Notes: a model not told the origin generated them from the letters alone. A DNA stretch of 64,000 bases from Saururus chinensis (GCA_035235625.1 CP141146.1:21694501-21758500), one strand, 5' to 3'. Positions 13,364 through 25,182 are shown, counted from the stretch's first letter. Program-made: numbers and translations.

Positions 13364-15566
13364 TGTAACACCCCGACCTAGAAAACCCAACCCATATTGG
13401 GGGTTATTCGGAAGACAAAAATCGGAGTTCAAAATAAATAGAAAAATTAAAACCAGACTGACCAGGAGCGGGAGACTCTAAGTGCGAGAGTCATAACGTT
13501 CTTCTACGCACTACGGAGCTATAACGTTCCTTTGCGTGTAGATTAAAACAAACCTAATTTTATAACTAATTTGAATTGGGCCAACGTTATTGTACTGTTG
13601 GTTGCCTACATACGTATTGGATACTATCTCTGATGTAATTCTAATACAATCGGATCTGAACGTAGTTCTGCCTAACGGCTAATACGTGCATCAGACATCG
13701 CAAAATTATATACGATAAAATACGTATATCCTTATATCCGAATAAATAATTCAGAATCAAGACGAAAATATCATAAAACATCGGAGTAGAACAGAAGCTC
13801 ATGAATCAACACACATCTCACTCTATCGTAGAACTGAGTAGAATCCTATCAAAATTACATGTGCCACTCTTTCATAGAGCAGAGCAAAACACATAACAGA
13901 ACAGATTGGGTCATGTCACATTCCATCAAACAGATTTCATCCTACCATAATAGATCAAATCAAATTAGATCAGAGCATACCGGATTAAACAGAATATTCC
14001 AGAACAAATCGGGTCAAAGCATATCATATAAGATCACATCAGACAATAACAGATACTACCAGATCATAGCAAATCCTACATCGTAATTAATATATAAATA
14101 TTAATTAAGATACACATGCATATAAATCAAATTAAATTGAAAAGTCCAGAATGCTTACTCCCCTTTTAATTTTGGAATTCAAGGCATTCAGAGTTTCTTT
14201 TTTCCCCATAGTGTCTTCCTTTTCAAGTCAGGAAATGGCGAGCAGAACCTCCTCTAGCTCCAGCACATCTTTCTCGTTACGTTTGAAGGTGACATACATA
14301 CACTCCGTTTAAACCGGGACGTTTCCCTCGTTGTAGCCCTAAGGTGATGGTCATAATCTCCCCTTACCCAAAGACACTTTTCTCCCTACGTGTTCGTAGA
14401 TAACAGACAAAATTTCCCCTTACCCGGAGACACTTTTCCCCCTACGCGTCCGTAGACGATGGACATAACTTCCCCTTACCTAGAGACACTTTTCTCTCTA
14501 CGCTTCCGTAGATGACATACAAAATTTTCCCTTACCCGGAGACACTTTTCCCCCTACGCGTTCGTAGATGATGGACATAACTTCCCCTTACTTGGAGACA
14601 CTTTTCTCTCTACGCGACTGTAGGTGACGAACATAATTTCCCTTTACCCAGAGACACTTTTCCTTTTACGAGTCTATAGATGACGGACATAATTTCCCTT
14701 TACCCGGAGACACATTTCCTTCTATGAGTTTGTAGATGACCGACAAAACTTCTCCTTACCCGGATACACTTTTCCCTCTATGCTTCCATGGACGATGGAT
14801 AAAGTATCCTATTGTCCCATAGCATATCTCCTTTATAGTGTCGCTAACTCGAGGAATAGACACTTCCATTGTGTAGAACACCCTTGAATTAGCTAAGAAC
14901 GCCTTTTAAACGGAAGAGAATGCACTCAGAACAACTCCAGAAACTCCTCTGGAAGAATGAACGGAAATAAGTATTTATAGTAGAAGGACGTGTGAGCATA
15001 CGATGGAAAAGGAATACGCTCGCACTGGCGTGCGCCATGCGTCATAGTTTGATTGGACCAAAATAATGGACGGTGCACCTCCCGAGCACATCACACAATC
15101 ACATGGCCCTGCGATGTGCGGACGGCCGCACTCACACGGCTTGGCTCAGCTTCAACTCAGCGTGGCTCAGTTCAGCGCGGCCGACGTTATCTTTTTAATA
15201 TTTTATTATTATTTTCATCCAATACTATTCCAACTTCAAAACGTGATAACTTCTTATCCCGAAGTCGGGATCACGCGTTCTTGGTACCGATGGACTCTTA
15301 TCGATGATCCCTTCGAAACTAGACCCTACATGGGTAGGTTATCTCACACTTTTAAAATGGGTCTATCCCATGTGACACACTTCCATAGGTTGTAACTTTC
15401 ATTTCTAACCTCCTTTTTGCATTTTCTTTGGTTTGTTATGCTCGTTGCTTCGAGCTCTAACCAAATACGGGAATTCCATCCCTTGAAACCTCCTAAAACT
15501 TGATTAAAAATTATATAATTACCCCTAACCTTTCGGTTAAGCGTAATCAAAAAATGGGGTGTCACA
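13364..15566 (-). mobile_element. Solo LTR inside the Ulp1-like protease exon
   Basis: The plus-strand ends are TGTAACACCCCGACC and ATGGGGTGTCACA, a TG...CA element of 2203 bp. The flanks CTAAA (13359-13363) and CTACA (15567-15571) are a 5-bp target duplication with one change. A minus-strand TATA box (ACTATAAATA, about 14970) indicates minus orientation. Removing the element and one flank joins the protease reading frame in phase, which fixes the ends independently. No internal retroelement genes are present. Confidence 0.8.
14330..14800 (+). repeat. Tandem repeat of about 60 bp within the solo LTR
   Basis: About seven degenerate units, each containing CTTACCCGGAGACACTTTTC, then a CTACGCGTNCGTAGATGA-like half-palindrome and GGACATAA. 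The CTACGCG...CGTAG part is a short inverted repeat in many units. Confidence 0.7.
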
Positions 15567-15959
15567 CTACATCACTGGCCATTTAATTCTGCTAATTGTC
15601 AGTTGCAGGAAGAAAAGAGTTAGGTGGTATAATCCACCAAAGGGTGATCACAATCACCACTTTGTAGAGGTGGACTCCATTTGGAAACGTGTTGCCCATC
15701 AAATAGAGAGGGTCCTGCACATAAAAGATGCAACAAAGTGGCCAATGATGAAGATCAACAAATGCCCATATCAAGAGACGAACGAAGACTGTGGTGTGTT
15801 CCTCATATATTATATAGCGAAGATGGCCGGAGGAGTCCTTCAACCTGGATTTACCAAGCGGATATCACAAATTTGGTCAAGCCTCATATCTGTGCAGCAA
15901 TTCTTCGTGGGCGAATCGATATGGAATTTGATCCAGAAATGAATGAATTGTAATTAGGC

Positions 15960-17540
15960 AATACACAATACATAATTTATACTAAGACCATACACAATTG
16001 TTACTAACAATACACAATTTATGAACAAACTCAATTGTTTTATGTTGATTCCCTATCATGTAATCTGTGATAGCCTATCATAGTTGATAACACGACTCAT
16101 GTACATACCGTTAATGTAAGATTCATATTGTGTAATTTGTGATAGCCAATCATGTAATCAACTACACGACTTTACTTTATTCATGTAACTACTAACATGA
16201 CTTATGTCCGTTTCTTGTTTGTACTATTCACATCGTGTAAGCAGCACGATGCATATAATTCTTGTTACTAATAACACGAAGACTTGTTAAGTCGTCTAAG
16301 TTGGAGGATAGGTCGTGTAAGAAACAACATGCTAATGGTTATGTGGTGTCATCATTCAGTCGACTGTTGTTGACATCATGTTAGTAAGCACACGATTGGC
16401 CAACTAGTCATGTATATGATTAGACGACCTATGTTTATTTTGTGGCATAATATTGTGATGATCATGACATCAAAACCATGACTATCAGTTTATTGTATCA
16501 CAGATAACGCGAGAAGGATGATTTTGCAAAAAATAAAATATGGAAGACACCATTGTATGGGGAAAATGTTCAAATGTTTATTAATTCTTTTCTTTACATA
16601 ACAGGAGTGCATTACATTGATACTATTCTTTATAGAACTGAAAAAAAGTATAAAAAATCCCACAATCGACCACCATATGCATTCCCCTTCCATGATCGGT
16701 TTGTAAGTTTCAGCATCTGTCTCTTGGAGATCATCCACAACCAACTGCAAGGGAGAGAGAAAACTTAGTCAATACAATAGTAGAAAATTTCAATGTATTT
16801 TATATAGACCACCATATACCAACTGAATCTATGTCCATAGTTTGGTCAGCCACTAGATAAAAATGCGATTAGACAATCGGTACATGCAAATTACACCCGA
16901 CTATGATCCATCCTCCTAGAGGCGGATGAGGACTGCATGGGTTTACTCATCCGCCAATTGGGGTTGAAGAGTTCATATCGAATATAATTTACATGGGCAG
17001 ATCGGCCCGCTTTTTATTCAGTGGGCTGACCATGCTGTGCACATGGAGACAGATGGTGTTCGATCCATCTTGAGCATTATTCCGACAGTCTTCTGATAGT
17101 CTCATCAATTAGACTCTTGATCTAATCGAAGATCCAGATTTATAATGGCTGATTTGAGTTGAGTCGAGTGTCAAAAATTAGAAACGGATGCATGTTTAAT
17201 GCTAGCAAATTGGAAACAAATGCGTATTTAATGTTAGCGAAACAGATTGACTCTTCAGAAACGGAGTGACTCTTTGGAAATTGATTGTTAATTTAATGTT
17301 ATTTTTGTGTTATCAATATTATGAAGTTAGGGATATCATGTAATTGGTGACACACAATGCAGAAAAAAATATTTTGTTCATTGAATCTCTTATCATGTAA
17401 TTGGTAACACGTAAAGCCTTTAGGCATGGTATCGGTTACACGATATGTATATAGTGTAGAATGTTTAGAAGCAAAAAATCAAAATATCGTGTTATCAATG
17501 ACACAATTATATAGTAAAGTGTGTAGCTCAGAACACGACT
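15960..17540. other. Non-coding spacer between the convergent MULE genes
   Basis: No gene is recognised. The two ends (15960-16440 and 17290-17540) are rich in the CGTGTTAT/ATAACACG motif; the middle has unassigned short frames. It lies where the 3' ends of the Ulp1-like and mudrA-type genes face each other. Confidence 0.55.
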
Positions 17541-18174
17541 GTACAATGGCATTTCCTCCAATGAGCTAAAGAAAGGGGGTGGAAAAGGCAACCCTAATTG
17601 GTGTTCCCCTTCCTTACGTTGTTTTCTTACTCTTTTAGTCACCCTCATTCGGCTTGTAGTTGGACCATTAGCCACATTTATAGGGTCCTCTTGTGCACTG
17701 GTATATCGTTTGCAATTGTGACCCAACTGCTTGCATGCTCCATATTTTCGCAGGGCTTTGACCTTTGGTTGCGAATATCCGATTTTTTCGTGGGCGCCCT
17801 CGCTGCTTGAGTGGGATAGGTGGGTTGAATGTAGGAAGAACTCCAGTCGATGCCCATTGATACCTATCTATTGTTGGGTATACTGACTCTCGATATGTCA
17901 ATTTATATGTTTCTGTAGAGTACCACTTTTCACAGTAGTCAGACACATAGAAGTGTCTATGGTCAATTGCTGCGATTACATGTTTACACGGTAGCCCCAA
18001 TGCTGAAACTTTCCATATGTGCAGCTACGTTAGACCAGATTCATAACATCTTGTTCAATACATATCATGTAAATGAGAACATGATAAATGATCAATGTCG
18101 TGTTATCGCATACACGACCCATAACACTAACCATACAATCACACTATATCGTGTTATTAGAACAGATAAACTTA

Positions 18175-18272
18175 CACGATATGGACAATAGCGTATAAAC
18201 ATACACATGATATGGATAATAATGTATAAACATACACACGATATGGATAATAACATATAAACTTCCACGATA
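18175..18272 (+). repeat. Three tandem units of about 35 bp
   Basis: Units carry ACACGATATGGA(C/T)AATA followed by a TATAAAC phrase. The array lies in a transposase intron and is built from the same ACACGATA half-site that is dispersed through MULE non-coding DNA. Confidence 0.6.
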
Positions 18273-19799
18273 GTAATTGCATTTTACTTGGTGATATAGC
18301 GAGTTAACCTGGAATTCATACATTGATACCAACAATACATGCACATTTCTTGCTTCTTCTCTTCTTTTTTTGATGTGTTTACGGGCAAATGGGGTTAACT
18401 CATCAGTCAAATTTTGTTCATCTGTCTGACATTTCTCAAATAGTGCGGTTGTGTGCTCCCTTGTATGGTCGATTAACTGAGTTATAGGCATCGACTTGGC
18501 TTTTTGGAACATTGCATTGACACTTTCACACCTGTTTGAGCTGAGGGTTTCACATCTTTTTCCTAGAAATGCAACATTAGCCCAGTGCTCTGTACCTATC
18601 TTATTTAACCAAGCAAATGCTTTAGGATTATGTTCTTTAATGTTGTTCATTGTTTCATCATACACATTTTGTCTGAAGTTTTGGCTGCCACATGGAGCTA
18701 ATTCTTTAGGTAGTTGTCCTTGAATCTATCCAGCATATTTTGCTACCATGTGACGGATGCAATATCTGTGGTGTCTATAGGAAAAATACTGCTTAATAGC
18801 ATTTTCCATGCCCTTTATTCTATTAGAAACAATTGTATCCAACTCGGTTGGAGGATCAAAAAATAGATTATTTCTAAGCAATTCAAGAAACCAGCACCAT
18901 GTTTTCTCACACTCGTTCTCGACCACTGCAAATGCGACGTATAACATATTATTGTTCTCGTCTAGTGCAATTGCTATCAATAGTTGTCCATGATACTTTC
19001 CCTTCAAGAAAGTCACATCTACCATTATCAATGACCTTAATGTTGTTTTGAACGCTCTTGCAAAATGCCCAAATATCCAAAATACTCTTTTGAAATTGTA
19101 CCCCACAATAGGTCCGGGAATATCACATGATGTGATTGGAACAACTACACTTCTTGGATTTATCCTTTCTATTTGAATTCCATATACAACATGAAGTATG
19201 TGATAGGATTTGTCTGGGTCCCCATTTATTAAATCGGTGAGTGCTTTACCTGCACGACTGAATATTAAGTTGTTAAAATTCTAATAAAGGTTATGCGACA
19301 AATTCATTCATTGTGTTCCCAATAACATGACAATGTTCGTAGTCGTGATATCATAAACACTACAACAAAAATGACTATTAGCGACACTTATAAAGCGTCA
19401 CTACATGCGTCGATAAAAACCATGTCGCTATTGCTTATTAGCGACGTTTTTGATTAAACGTCGCTAAAGGTCATTATTAGCGACGTTTATTACTATGTCT
19501 CTAATAAACAAAATATGTTGCTAATAATCTAGTATTAGCGACGTATAGCGCATATGTTGCTAATAATAAAATATTAAAAAATTAAACATCTTTTTTAAAT
19601 ATATTTTATTTAAAAAAAATATTTACGAAATGATTATTAGCGACATTTATATATTTGCGTTGCTAATAGTATAATATTAGCAACATTTATTAAACGTCGT
19701 TAATGTATATTAAAAAAATTTAAAAAAGACCATTATAAGAGACGCACTATTAGCGACGCACTTGAAGTGAATCGCTAAAAAATAAAAATTTTAAAAAAA

Positions 19800-20510
19800 A
19801 GAAAAATAGACCAAACCGGGTCTATTGACCCGGTTTGGAATTGGTCTGACCCGTGTCGCGGGTCGCTGTGGACTGGAGCGGGGCGCGGGGGAGCGGTGCG
19901 CGGGCGCCGGGACCGTGAGCGGGGCGCAAGGCTGGTAGCGTGAGCAGGGCGCGAGGTCGGGAGTGGGAGCAGGGCGTGAGCTGCGGGTTCACCTCGTACG
20001 GATCTGGTGGATGAGGCGGGGGGTTTCTCCGACCGACGCAGGAGCGAGCGCAGCACCACTGTGGGTTCTTCGAATTGCACTCGCTGGGTTTCCAACAAGG
20101 GTCATGCTTTGCCGCCAGAGTTGTGTCCAAGGCGCTGCGGGTTTGACATGTTCCGGAACAGCTTCTGCCCACCGGCATGCAGGCAGCCGCCTCCAGAACA
20201 GCTTCCGCTTCCTCCGTCCGGCTTGGAGGAGATCGACTTGAGGGAGGCAGCTTGAGGGTGGGCGAATCGGACAGAGAGACGGCGAGGAGAAGAGAGAGTG
20301 AGGGTTGGGGGAGTTACAGGCGAGGCGAAGACGGTGGCCGAAAAATGAATGTATGGGCAAGGGGGAATGGCCAGGAGGGACGGCGACGGTGAGGGGAGGC
20401 AGTAGTAGGTGTTTATAAACGCAGGGGCGAAAATTCGCGCGAGAGCAAAATTTCGCGCTCGACGCGAAATTTCCCGAACGGGCGAATTTTTGCCCTTGTA
20501 AGACTTTTAG
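19800..20510. other. GC-rich core of the CACTA element
   Basis: A sharply GC-rich block in an AT-rich element. Several overlapping open frames of about 80-120 codons occur on both strands, but none shows a known domain, so protein coding is not claimed. Its position, adjoining the left subterminal repeats, resembles the GC-rich control region near the En/Spm promoter; a captured host fragment is an alternative. A GTTTATAAAC palindrome lies at its right edge (20410-20419). Confidence 0.45.
20425..20495. repeat. Nested hairpin at the edge of the CACTA GC-rich core
   Basis: Outer arms GGGCGAAAATTCGC (20425-20438) and GCGAATTTTTGCCC (20482-20495) pair with one mismatch. Inner arms AAATTTCGCG (20448-20457) and CGCGAAATTT (20463-20472) pair perfectly around a 5-nt loop. 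Confidence 0.75.
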
Positions 20511-21633
20511 CGACGCTTCAAACGAAGCATCGTGAGAAATATATAAATTAGTGACACTATCATTCTAGCGTCGCGAATAATAACAATTTTAACGACGCCC
20601 AATCAAGACCGTCGCTAATAAGGATAATAGTAGCAACGTTTGATTACGACTGCTGCTAATATTATTATTATTAGCGACACTCAATCCCGAGCGTCGCTAA
20701 TAATTACAATATTAGCCGCTTCAAAAAATTTATTTTGAAAAACACTATTAGCGACGTTACATCATCCACGTCGCTAATAGTTTTCTTATTGGCGACGCTT
20801 ACCAACAAGCGTCGCTACTAATTGTTCTAATTGCGATGCTCAGTTTTGAGCATCGCTAATAGTATTTTTTAATATTCCCACCTCTCTCTACTCTCTTTCC
20901 TCCTAATCCTCTCTCTCCACCATTTCTCTCTTTACCCTCTCTCCTCCCTCTCCTCTCTCCCCCCCTCTCTCTCCCCTCTCTTCTCTCTCTCTCCTCCATT
21001 TCCCTCTCTCCTTCCTCTCTCTCCTTACTCTCTCTCTCCTCTATCTCCTCTCTCTCTCTCTCTCTCTCTTTCCTCTCTCTCTCTCCCCTCTCTCTCTCCT
21101 CTCTCTCTCCTTCCTCTCACTCCTCCCTCTCTCTCCTCCCTCTCTCCTTCCTCTCTCTCCTCTCTCTCTCCTCCCTCTCTCCTCTCTCTCTCCTCTAATT
21201 TCATTTTTTTAAGATTTTCTATTACTTAAAAATAATTTTAAAACATAAAAAAATTTAAAAGAAATTATAGAAAAAACATAAAACTATTAAAAAGAATTAA
21301 AATTAAAAAAAAATTACACTCCCTCTCATCTCTGATCTCCCTCTCCTCTCTTTCCCTCTCCTCTCTCCTCTCTCTCCTCTCTCCTCTCTCTCCTCTCTCT
21401 TCCATGTCCTCTCTCTCCCCCCTCTCCTCTCTCTCTCTCTCTCTCTCTCCTCCCTCTCCCTCACCCCCTCTCTCTCTCTCTTCAATGTCCTCTCTCTCCT
21501 CTCTCTCTCTCTCCCCTCTCTCCTCTCCTCTCTCTCCCTCTCTCTCCCCTCCCCTCTCTCTCCCCTCCCCTCTCTCTCCTATCTACCTACACACTATCTC
21601 TCCTCTAATTTCAAATAAAATTTAAATTTTAAA

Positions 21634-22800
21634 AATCAAAATAAAATTCCTCTCTTCCCTCCCCTCTCCTCTCACTCTCTTCCCTATCCTCTCCTCTCTC
21701 TCTCTCTTCCATATCCTTTCTCTCTCCACCCTTTCTCTCTCCCTCTCCTCTCCTTCTCTCTCCTCCCTCCTTTTTTTAAAATATTTTTTATTCTTTAAAA
21801 TTAATTTGAAAAATAAAAAATAATTAAATAAAAATAATAATAGCGACGTATAACCATATACGTCGCTATTAGTACATTTATTAGCGACGTATATTTGTAA
21901 ATGTCACTAATACATGCCCCTAATAGTGAAGTATATTTCTATACGTCGCTATTAGTATTTTATTTTAATTATTTTTTATGTTAAAAAAAAAAAAAATTTT
22001 AAAAATCAAAATAAAATTCCTATCTTCCCTCCCCTATCCCCTCTCTCTTCCCCTCCCCTCTCCTCTCACTCTCTCTCTCTCTCTCTCTCTCTTCCCTATC
22101 CTCTCTCTCTCCACCCTTTCTCTCTCCCTCTCCCTCTCCTCTCCCTCTCTCTCCTCCCTCCCTCTTTTTTTTTTAATATTTTTTACTCTTTAAAATTAAT
22201 TTGAAAAATAAAAAATGATTAAATAAAAATACTAATAGCGACATATAACCATATACGTCGCTATTAGTACATTTATTAGCGACGTATACAAATATACGTC
22301 ACTAATACATGCCCCTAATAGCGACATATATTTCTATACGTCGCTATTAGTATTTTATTTTAATTATTTTTTATTTTAAAAAATAAAATAAAAATTTTAA
22401 AAATTAAAATAAAATTCCTATCTTCCCTCCCCTATCCCCTCTCCTCTCACTCTCTCTCTCTCTTCCCTATCCTCTCTCTCTCCACCCTTTATCTCTCCCT
22501 CTCCCTCTCTCTCCACCCTCTCCCTCTCCTCTCCCTCTCTCTCCACCCTCTCTCTCCTCTCCCTCCCTCTCTCTCCTTCCCTCTCCTCTTTCTCCCTCTC
22601 CTCTCTCTCCTCTAATTTCAATTTTTTAAAATTTGTTATTCTTTAAAAATAATTTTAAAAAATAAAAAAAATTATATTAGCGACTTATATAAGTATATGC
22701 CGCTAATATTATATGTATTAGCGAAGTATACTTATATACGTCGCTAATACATATACTAATAGCGATGCATAAATTTATACGTCGCTATTAGTATTTATTT
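21634..22800 (+). repeat. Tandem units of about 370-390 bp inside the CACTA element
   Basis: Three units start near 21634, 22004 and 22398. Each runs from an AAAT...AAAATTCCT leader through a CT-rich tract and an AT-rich tract to a group of GCGACGTATA/TATACGTCGC inverted pairs. Preceding DNA (20880-21630) has similar CT-rich blocks without the hairpins. Confidence 0.65.
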
Positions 22801-25182
22801 TTATTTTTTTTAAAAATAAAAAATTAATTATTTTTATTATAATTAATAACTATTAGCAACACTGTTTGGAAGCGTCGCTAATACTAGAGCTATTAGTGAC
22901 GCTTACAACAAGTGTCACTAATAGTTATCATTTTTTTTATTTTTTATTTAAAAAATAGATATTTTAGCGACGTTTGTATTAAGCGTCGCAAATAGGTCAA
23001 CTAATAGCGACGCTAGAAATTAAGTGTAGCTAATAGTTGACTATTAGCGACGTATATATTTATACGTCACCAAGAATGGATTTTATTGTGACGCTTATGT
23101 ATGCATCGCAAATACATGTTTTTAGCGACGCTTATTTTTGCGTCGCTAATAAATGTGTCGCTAATGCTACATTTTGTTGTAGTGAAACCTGAACTGATTA
23201 ACCATCATGCTCATGTTAACACGATAGGTAATTAGGTCTTGTAAGAAAATGTGTCTGTATACTTATTGTGTGCCCGATATCACGTCATATTTAAATTTTG
23301 TGTTACTAAACACACACTGCAAGGAGTCTCATAAGATTATTTTACCTACGTGCCAACATTTCTTGTAGTTTGCAGTTATGCCCCAATGCTTCAAAATATA
23401 ACATGCTATGCTTTTTGATGTAATGCCTACTAAATCTTTAAACAACCCATAACATTTTCTCTCAATCCAAAGGTGTGATGCTAAAGGATGGTCAGTTGAC
23501 TTCCTTTGCATTCTACACAAATGGTTGGCTACTAACCTCATCACAGTCACATGATCTCCTATATTTGAGGTCCTTATGTACCAGTTACAAGACTTATTGG
23601 AGCACTTTGCAGTGTACATATTCTTATTCTCATCCACAACACGGTAAGTGAAATTCACCTTTATTACTAGGTCGGTCCAAACCCTCTTGAAATGTAACAG
23701 GCTTAGAAAACGTGCGTCCATTTTGACTAGATTCTATTAGTCCTTTGCTTGAAAACTACTAGTCATTAGCTCTCCCTCACCAATATTCGGTTCCAACAAG
23801 TTGAGATCATTGACTGTCTCCCAGTCTGCCTCGGCTTCAATGTCAAAGTTACGGGGTACCTTGCTCCAAATTCTTCATGGTCAGACATACTTTCCATGTC
23901 AACTATATCATTCTCATTCCATTGATCATCACCCCACACTTCTTCAAATTCTTTGCCATCGTAATTACAAGGGCCGTATGGGGGTTCCTAGTTATCAAAT
24001 GAAGTCCTTATCGCACCTATCATTGGCGACATTTCTTCTAATCTAATCTGATTGACTTCTATCATAGGTTCTATTGTCATTGGATTGATGTAAGAAGAAT
24101 GACATGGATTTGTTGGGGGCAAACTTCCCAGTTCTCCCAATTTGCATTGGTTGTTAACGTGTTAATCAATATACGATATAACTCGACATCGTATATCCAG
24201 TTAGACACTTACAAATCATATCGTGTTAATGCTAACACGATAGTTATACAGGTTGTGTTATTACATCTACACTAAAAATAATTAGTGTTGTATCGCATGT
24301 GTAGGTAGCATCATTACTTATACGATAGAATAAAAATCGTATTTTTTCTTCACACGATATGCTTTGAACTTAACACGATATGTTCAATATCGCGTGCTCG
24401 AGTACACGATAAAGTACAATATCGAGTAATCTAAAAATTCATTTTTACCTGACAATTTCAAAAGTGAAATGCGTATCATTGACTTGCGTATGCAATTCGA
24501 AATTAGAGCTAGGATGAGCCATTACTACCGGTGATTTAGCTCTATTGAATGTCTGGTTCCTTTCTATTGATGGTGATTCGTCACCGTTGTCAGACTCTTT
24601 CATCTCAGCATACAATGATAACACCTCCTTATTTGCTTTTTTATGAATAGAAAACACTGATTGCAGGTCCTCGCTGCCTTGTGATTTATATATAATGGAT
24701 GATTGGGAAGATGAAAATAAATACTTCAAAGTCACATTACCATTGACGACAACTCGTTCTTTGGCTTGAAGTAGCAGCTCACCGAACCTCACCGACGGAT
24801 CAATGTTCATCAATCATACCTTTTTACCTATATACAGGCCATCATTGCCTACCTCTCTGTTATAATGTATCCAAATACCAATCCTATCCATTATGGGGGT
24901 TAAAGGGTGATCGAATCCACCAAAATGAAGCCTTTGGAGCCCTGAACAGCTTCTGGAGTGTAAAAAAAAATGAATTTTTACTGAATACGGGCACTAGCCA
25001 GTGAGTTGCCACCGGTCACCTCCCGCCGGCGACTTTCAACTGCTGCCGATGAATCCTAGCCCACCGGAACAACATCACACTGTTCCAATGTTCATTTATT
25101 ATAATATATTGGGTAGTGGGTTTATTTAAAACCTAAGAGCATTTTTGTCAATAAATAGGTAATATGGGATTTTGTTTAAAAT

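Larger units (their letters stand above)
9954..15954 (+). pseudogene. Ulp1-like cysteine protease gene of the MULE, decayed
   Basis: In Ulp1-bearing MULEs this gene encodes a large protein with a C-terminal SUMO-protease-like fold. Coding blocks are visible at 9954-10670 (from MAKSVKASEE, with a conserved helical block ending in VALIMGLSAKG), about 10980-11780, 12023-12860 (acidic/lysine-rich linker) and 13155-13363 plus 15567-15954 (protease domain). The protease shows a GHLILLIV block with the probable catalytic His and CPYQETNEDCGVFL with the catalytic Cys; the usual Asp position reads Asn (VRWYNPP). Damage: in-frame stops at codon 16, near 10180, 10552, 10576 and 11449, frameshifts near 11090 and 15835, and a 2.2-kb solo LTR inside the protease exon. 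Introns are inferred from GT/AG edges. Family assignment is good, exon edges approximate. Confidence 0.75.
19358..23184. mobile_element. Non-autonomous CACTA element with complete ends
   Basis: It starts CACTACAACAAAAATG and ends CATTTTGTTGTAGTG, inverted termini typical of CACTA (En/Spm) elements, with the 3-bp duplication AAA at 19355-19357 and 23185-23187. No transposase is encoded. The body comprises dense inverted repeats (TTAGCGACG...CGTCGCTAA) in arms and interior, a GC-rich core (19800-20510), and AT-rich and CT-rich tandem blocks. It interrupts an intron of the MULE transposase. In En/Spm, short subterminal repeats bind the TnpA protein; the TTAGCGACG motif is the likely counterpart here. 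Confidence 0.88.
9560..24430. repeat. Dispersed palindromic motif CGTGTTAT(N)ATAACACG in MULE non-coding DNA
   Basis: Many degenerate copies of half-sites ATCGTGTTA and TAACACGAT, singly or as inverted pairs, occur in clusters at 9590-9860, 10690-10970, 11795-12000, 12870-13130, 15960-16440, 17290-17540, 18045-18275, 19290-19350, 23200-23300 and 24160-24430. A perfect 18-bp example is CGTGTTATTAATAACACG at 9726-9743. The clusters coincide with introns and spacers of the two MULE genes; coding blocks and the nested LTR and CACTA lack them. The motif therefore belongs to the MULE. Its role is unknown. Confidence 0.75.
17540..24813 (-). pseudogene. mudrA-type MULE transposase gene, decayed
   Basis: The transposase would cut and join MULE DNA at its terminal repeats. 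Blocks from the N terminus: 24813-24445 (VRFGELLLQAKERVVVNGNV), about 24155-23330 (acidic region, then the MuDR-type zinc-binding block with CSNKSCNWYIRTS and NHLC), 19251-18300 (MULE core: SLIMVDVTFLKGKYHGQLL, then CEKTWCWFLELL and HRYCIRHM) and about 18040-17540 (SWIM zinc finger CTYGKFQHW/GLPCKH, then a zinc-knuckle-like CKQLGHNC block). Defects: stops near 24000 and 18724, and frameshifts near 23850, at the SWIM finger (about 18003) and near 17740. A CACTA element sits in the intron between the DNA-binding and core blocks. Non-functional as read. Confidence 0.82.

Noticed and set aside
13364..15566. DNA transposon with TGTRACACCCC inverted ends
   Set aside because: The outer 11 bp are nearly inverted, but a 5-bp target duplication, TG...CA ends and an internal promoter fit an LTR better; LTRs often have short inverted ends.
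19775..20360. Captured host gene in the CACTA GC-rich core
   Set aside because: Several overlapping frames exist on both strands, but none gives a recognisable protein and no introns or conserved motif were seen; kept only as a possibility.
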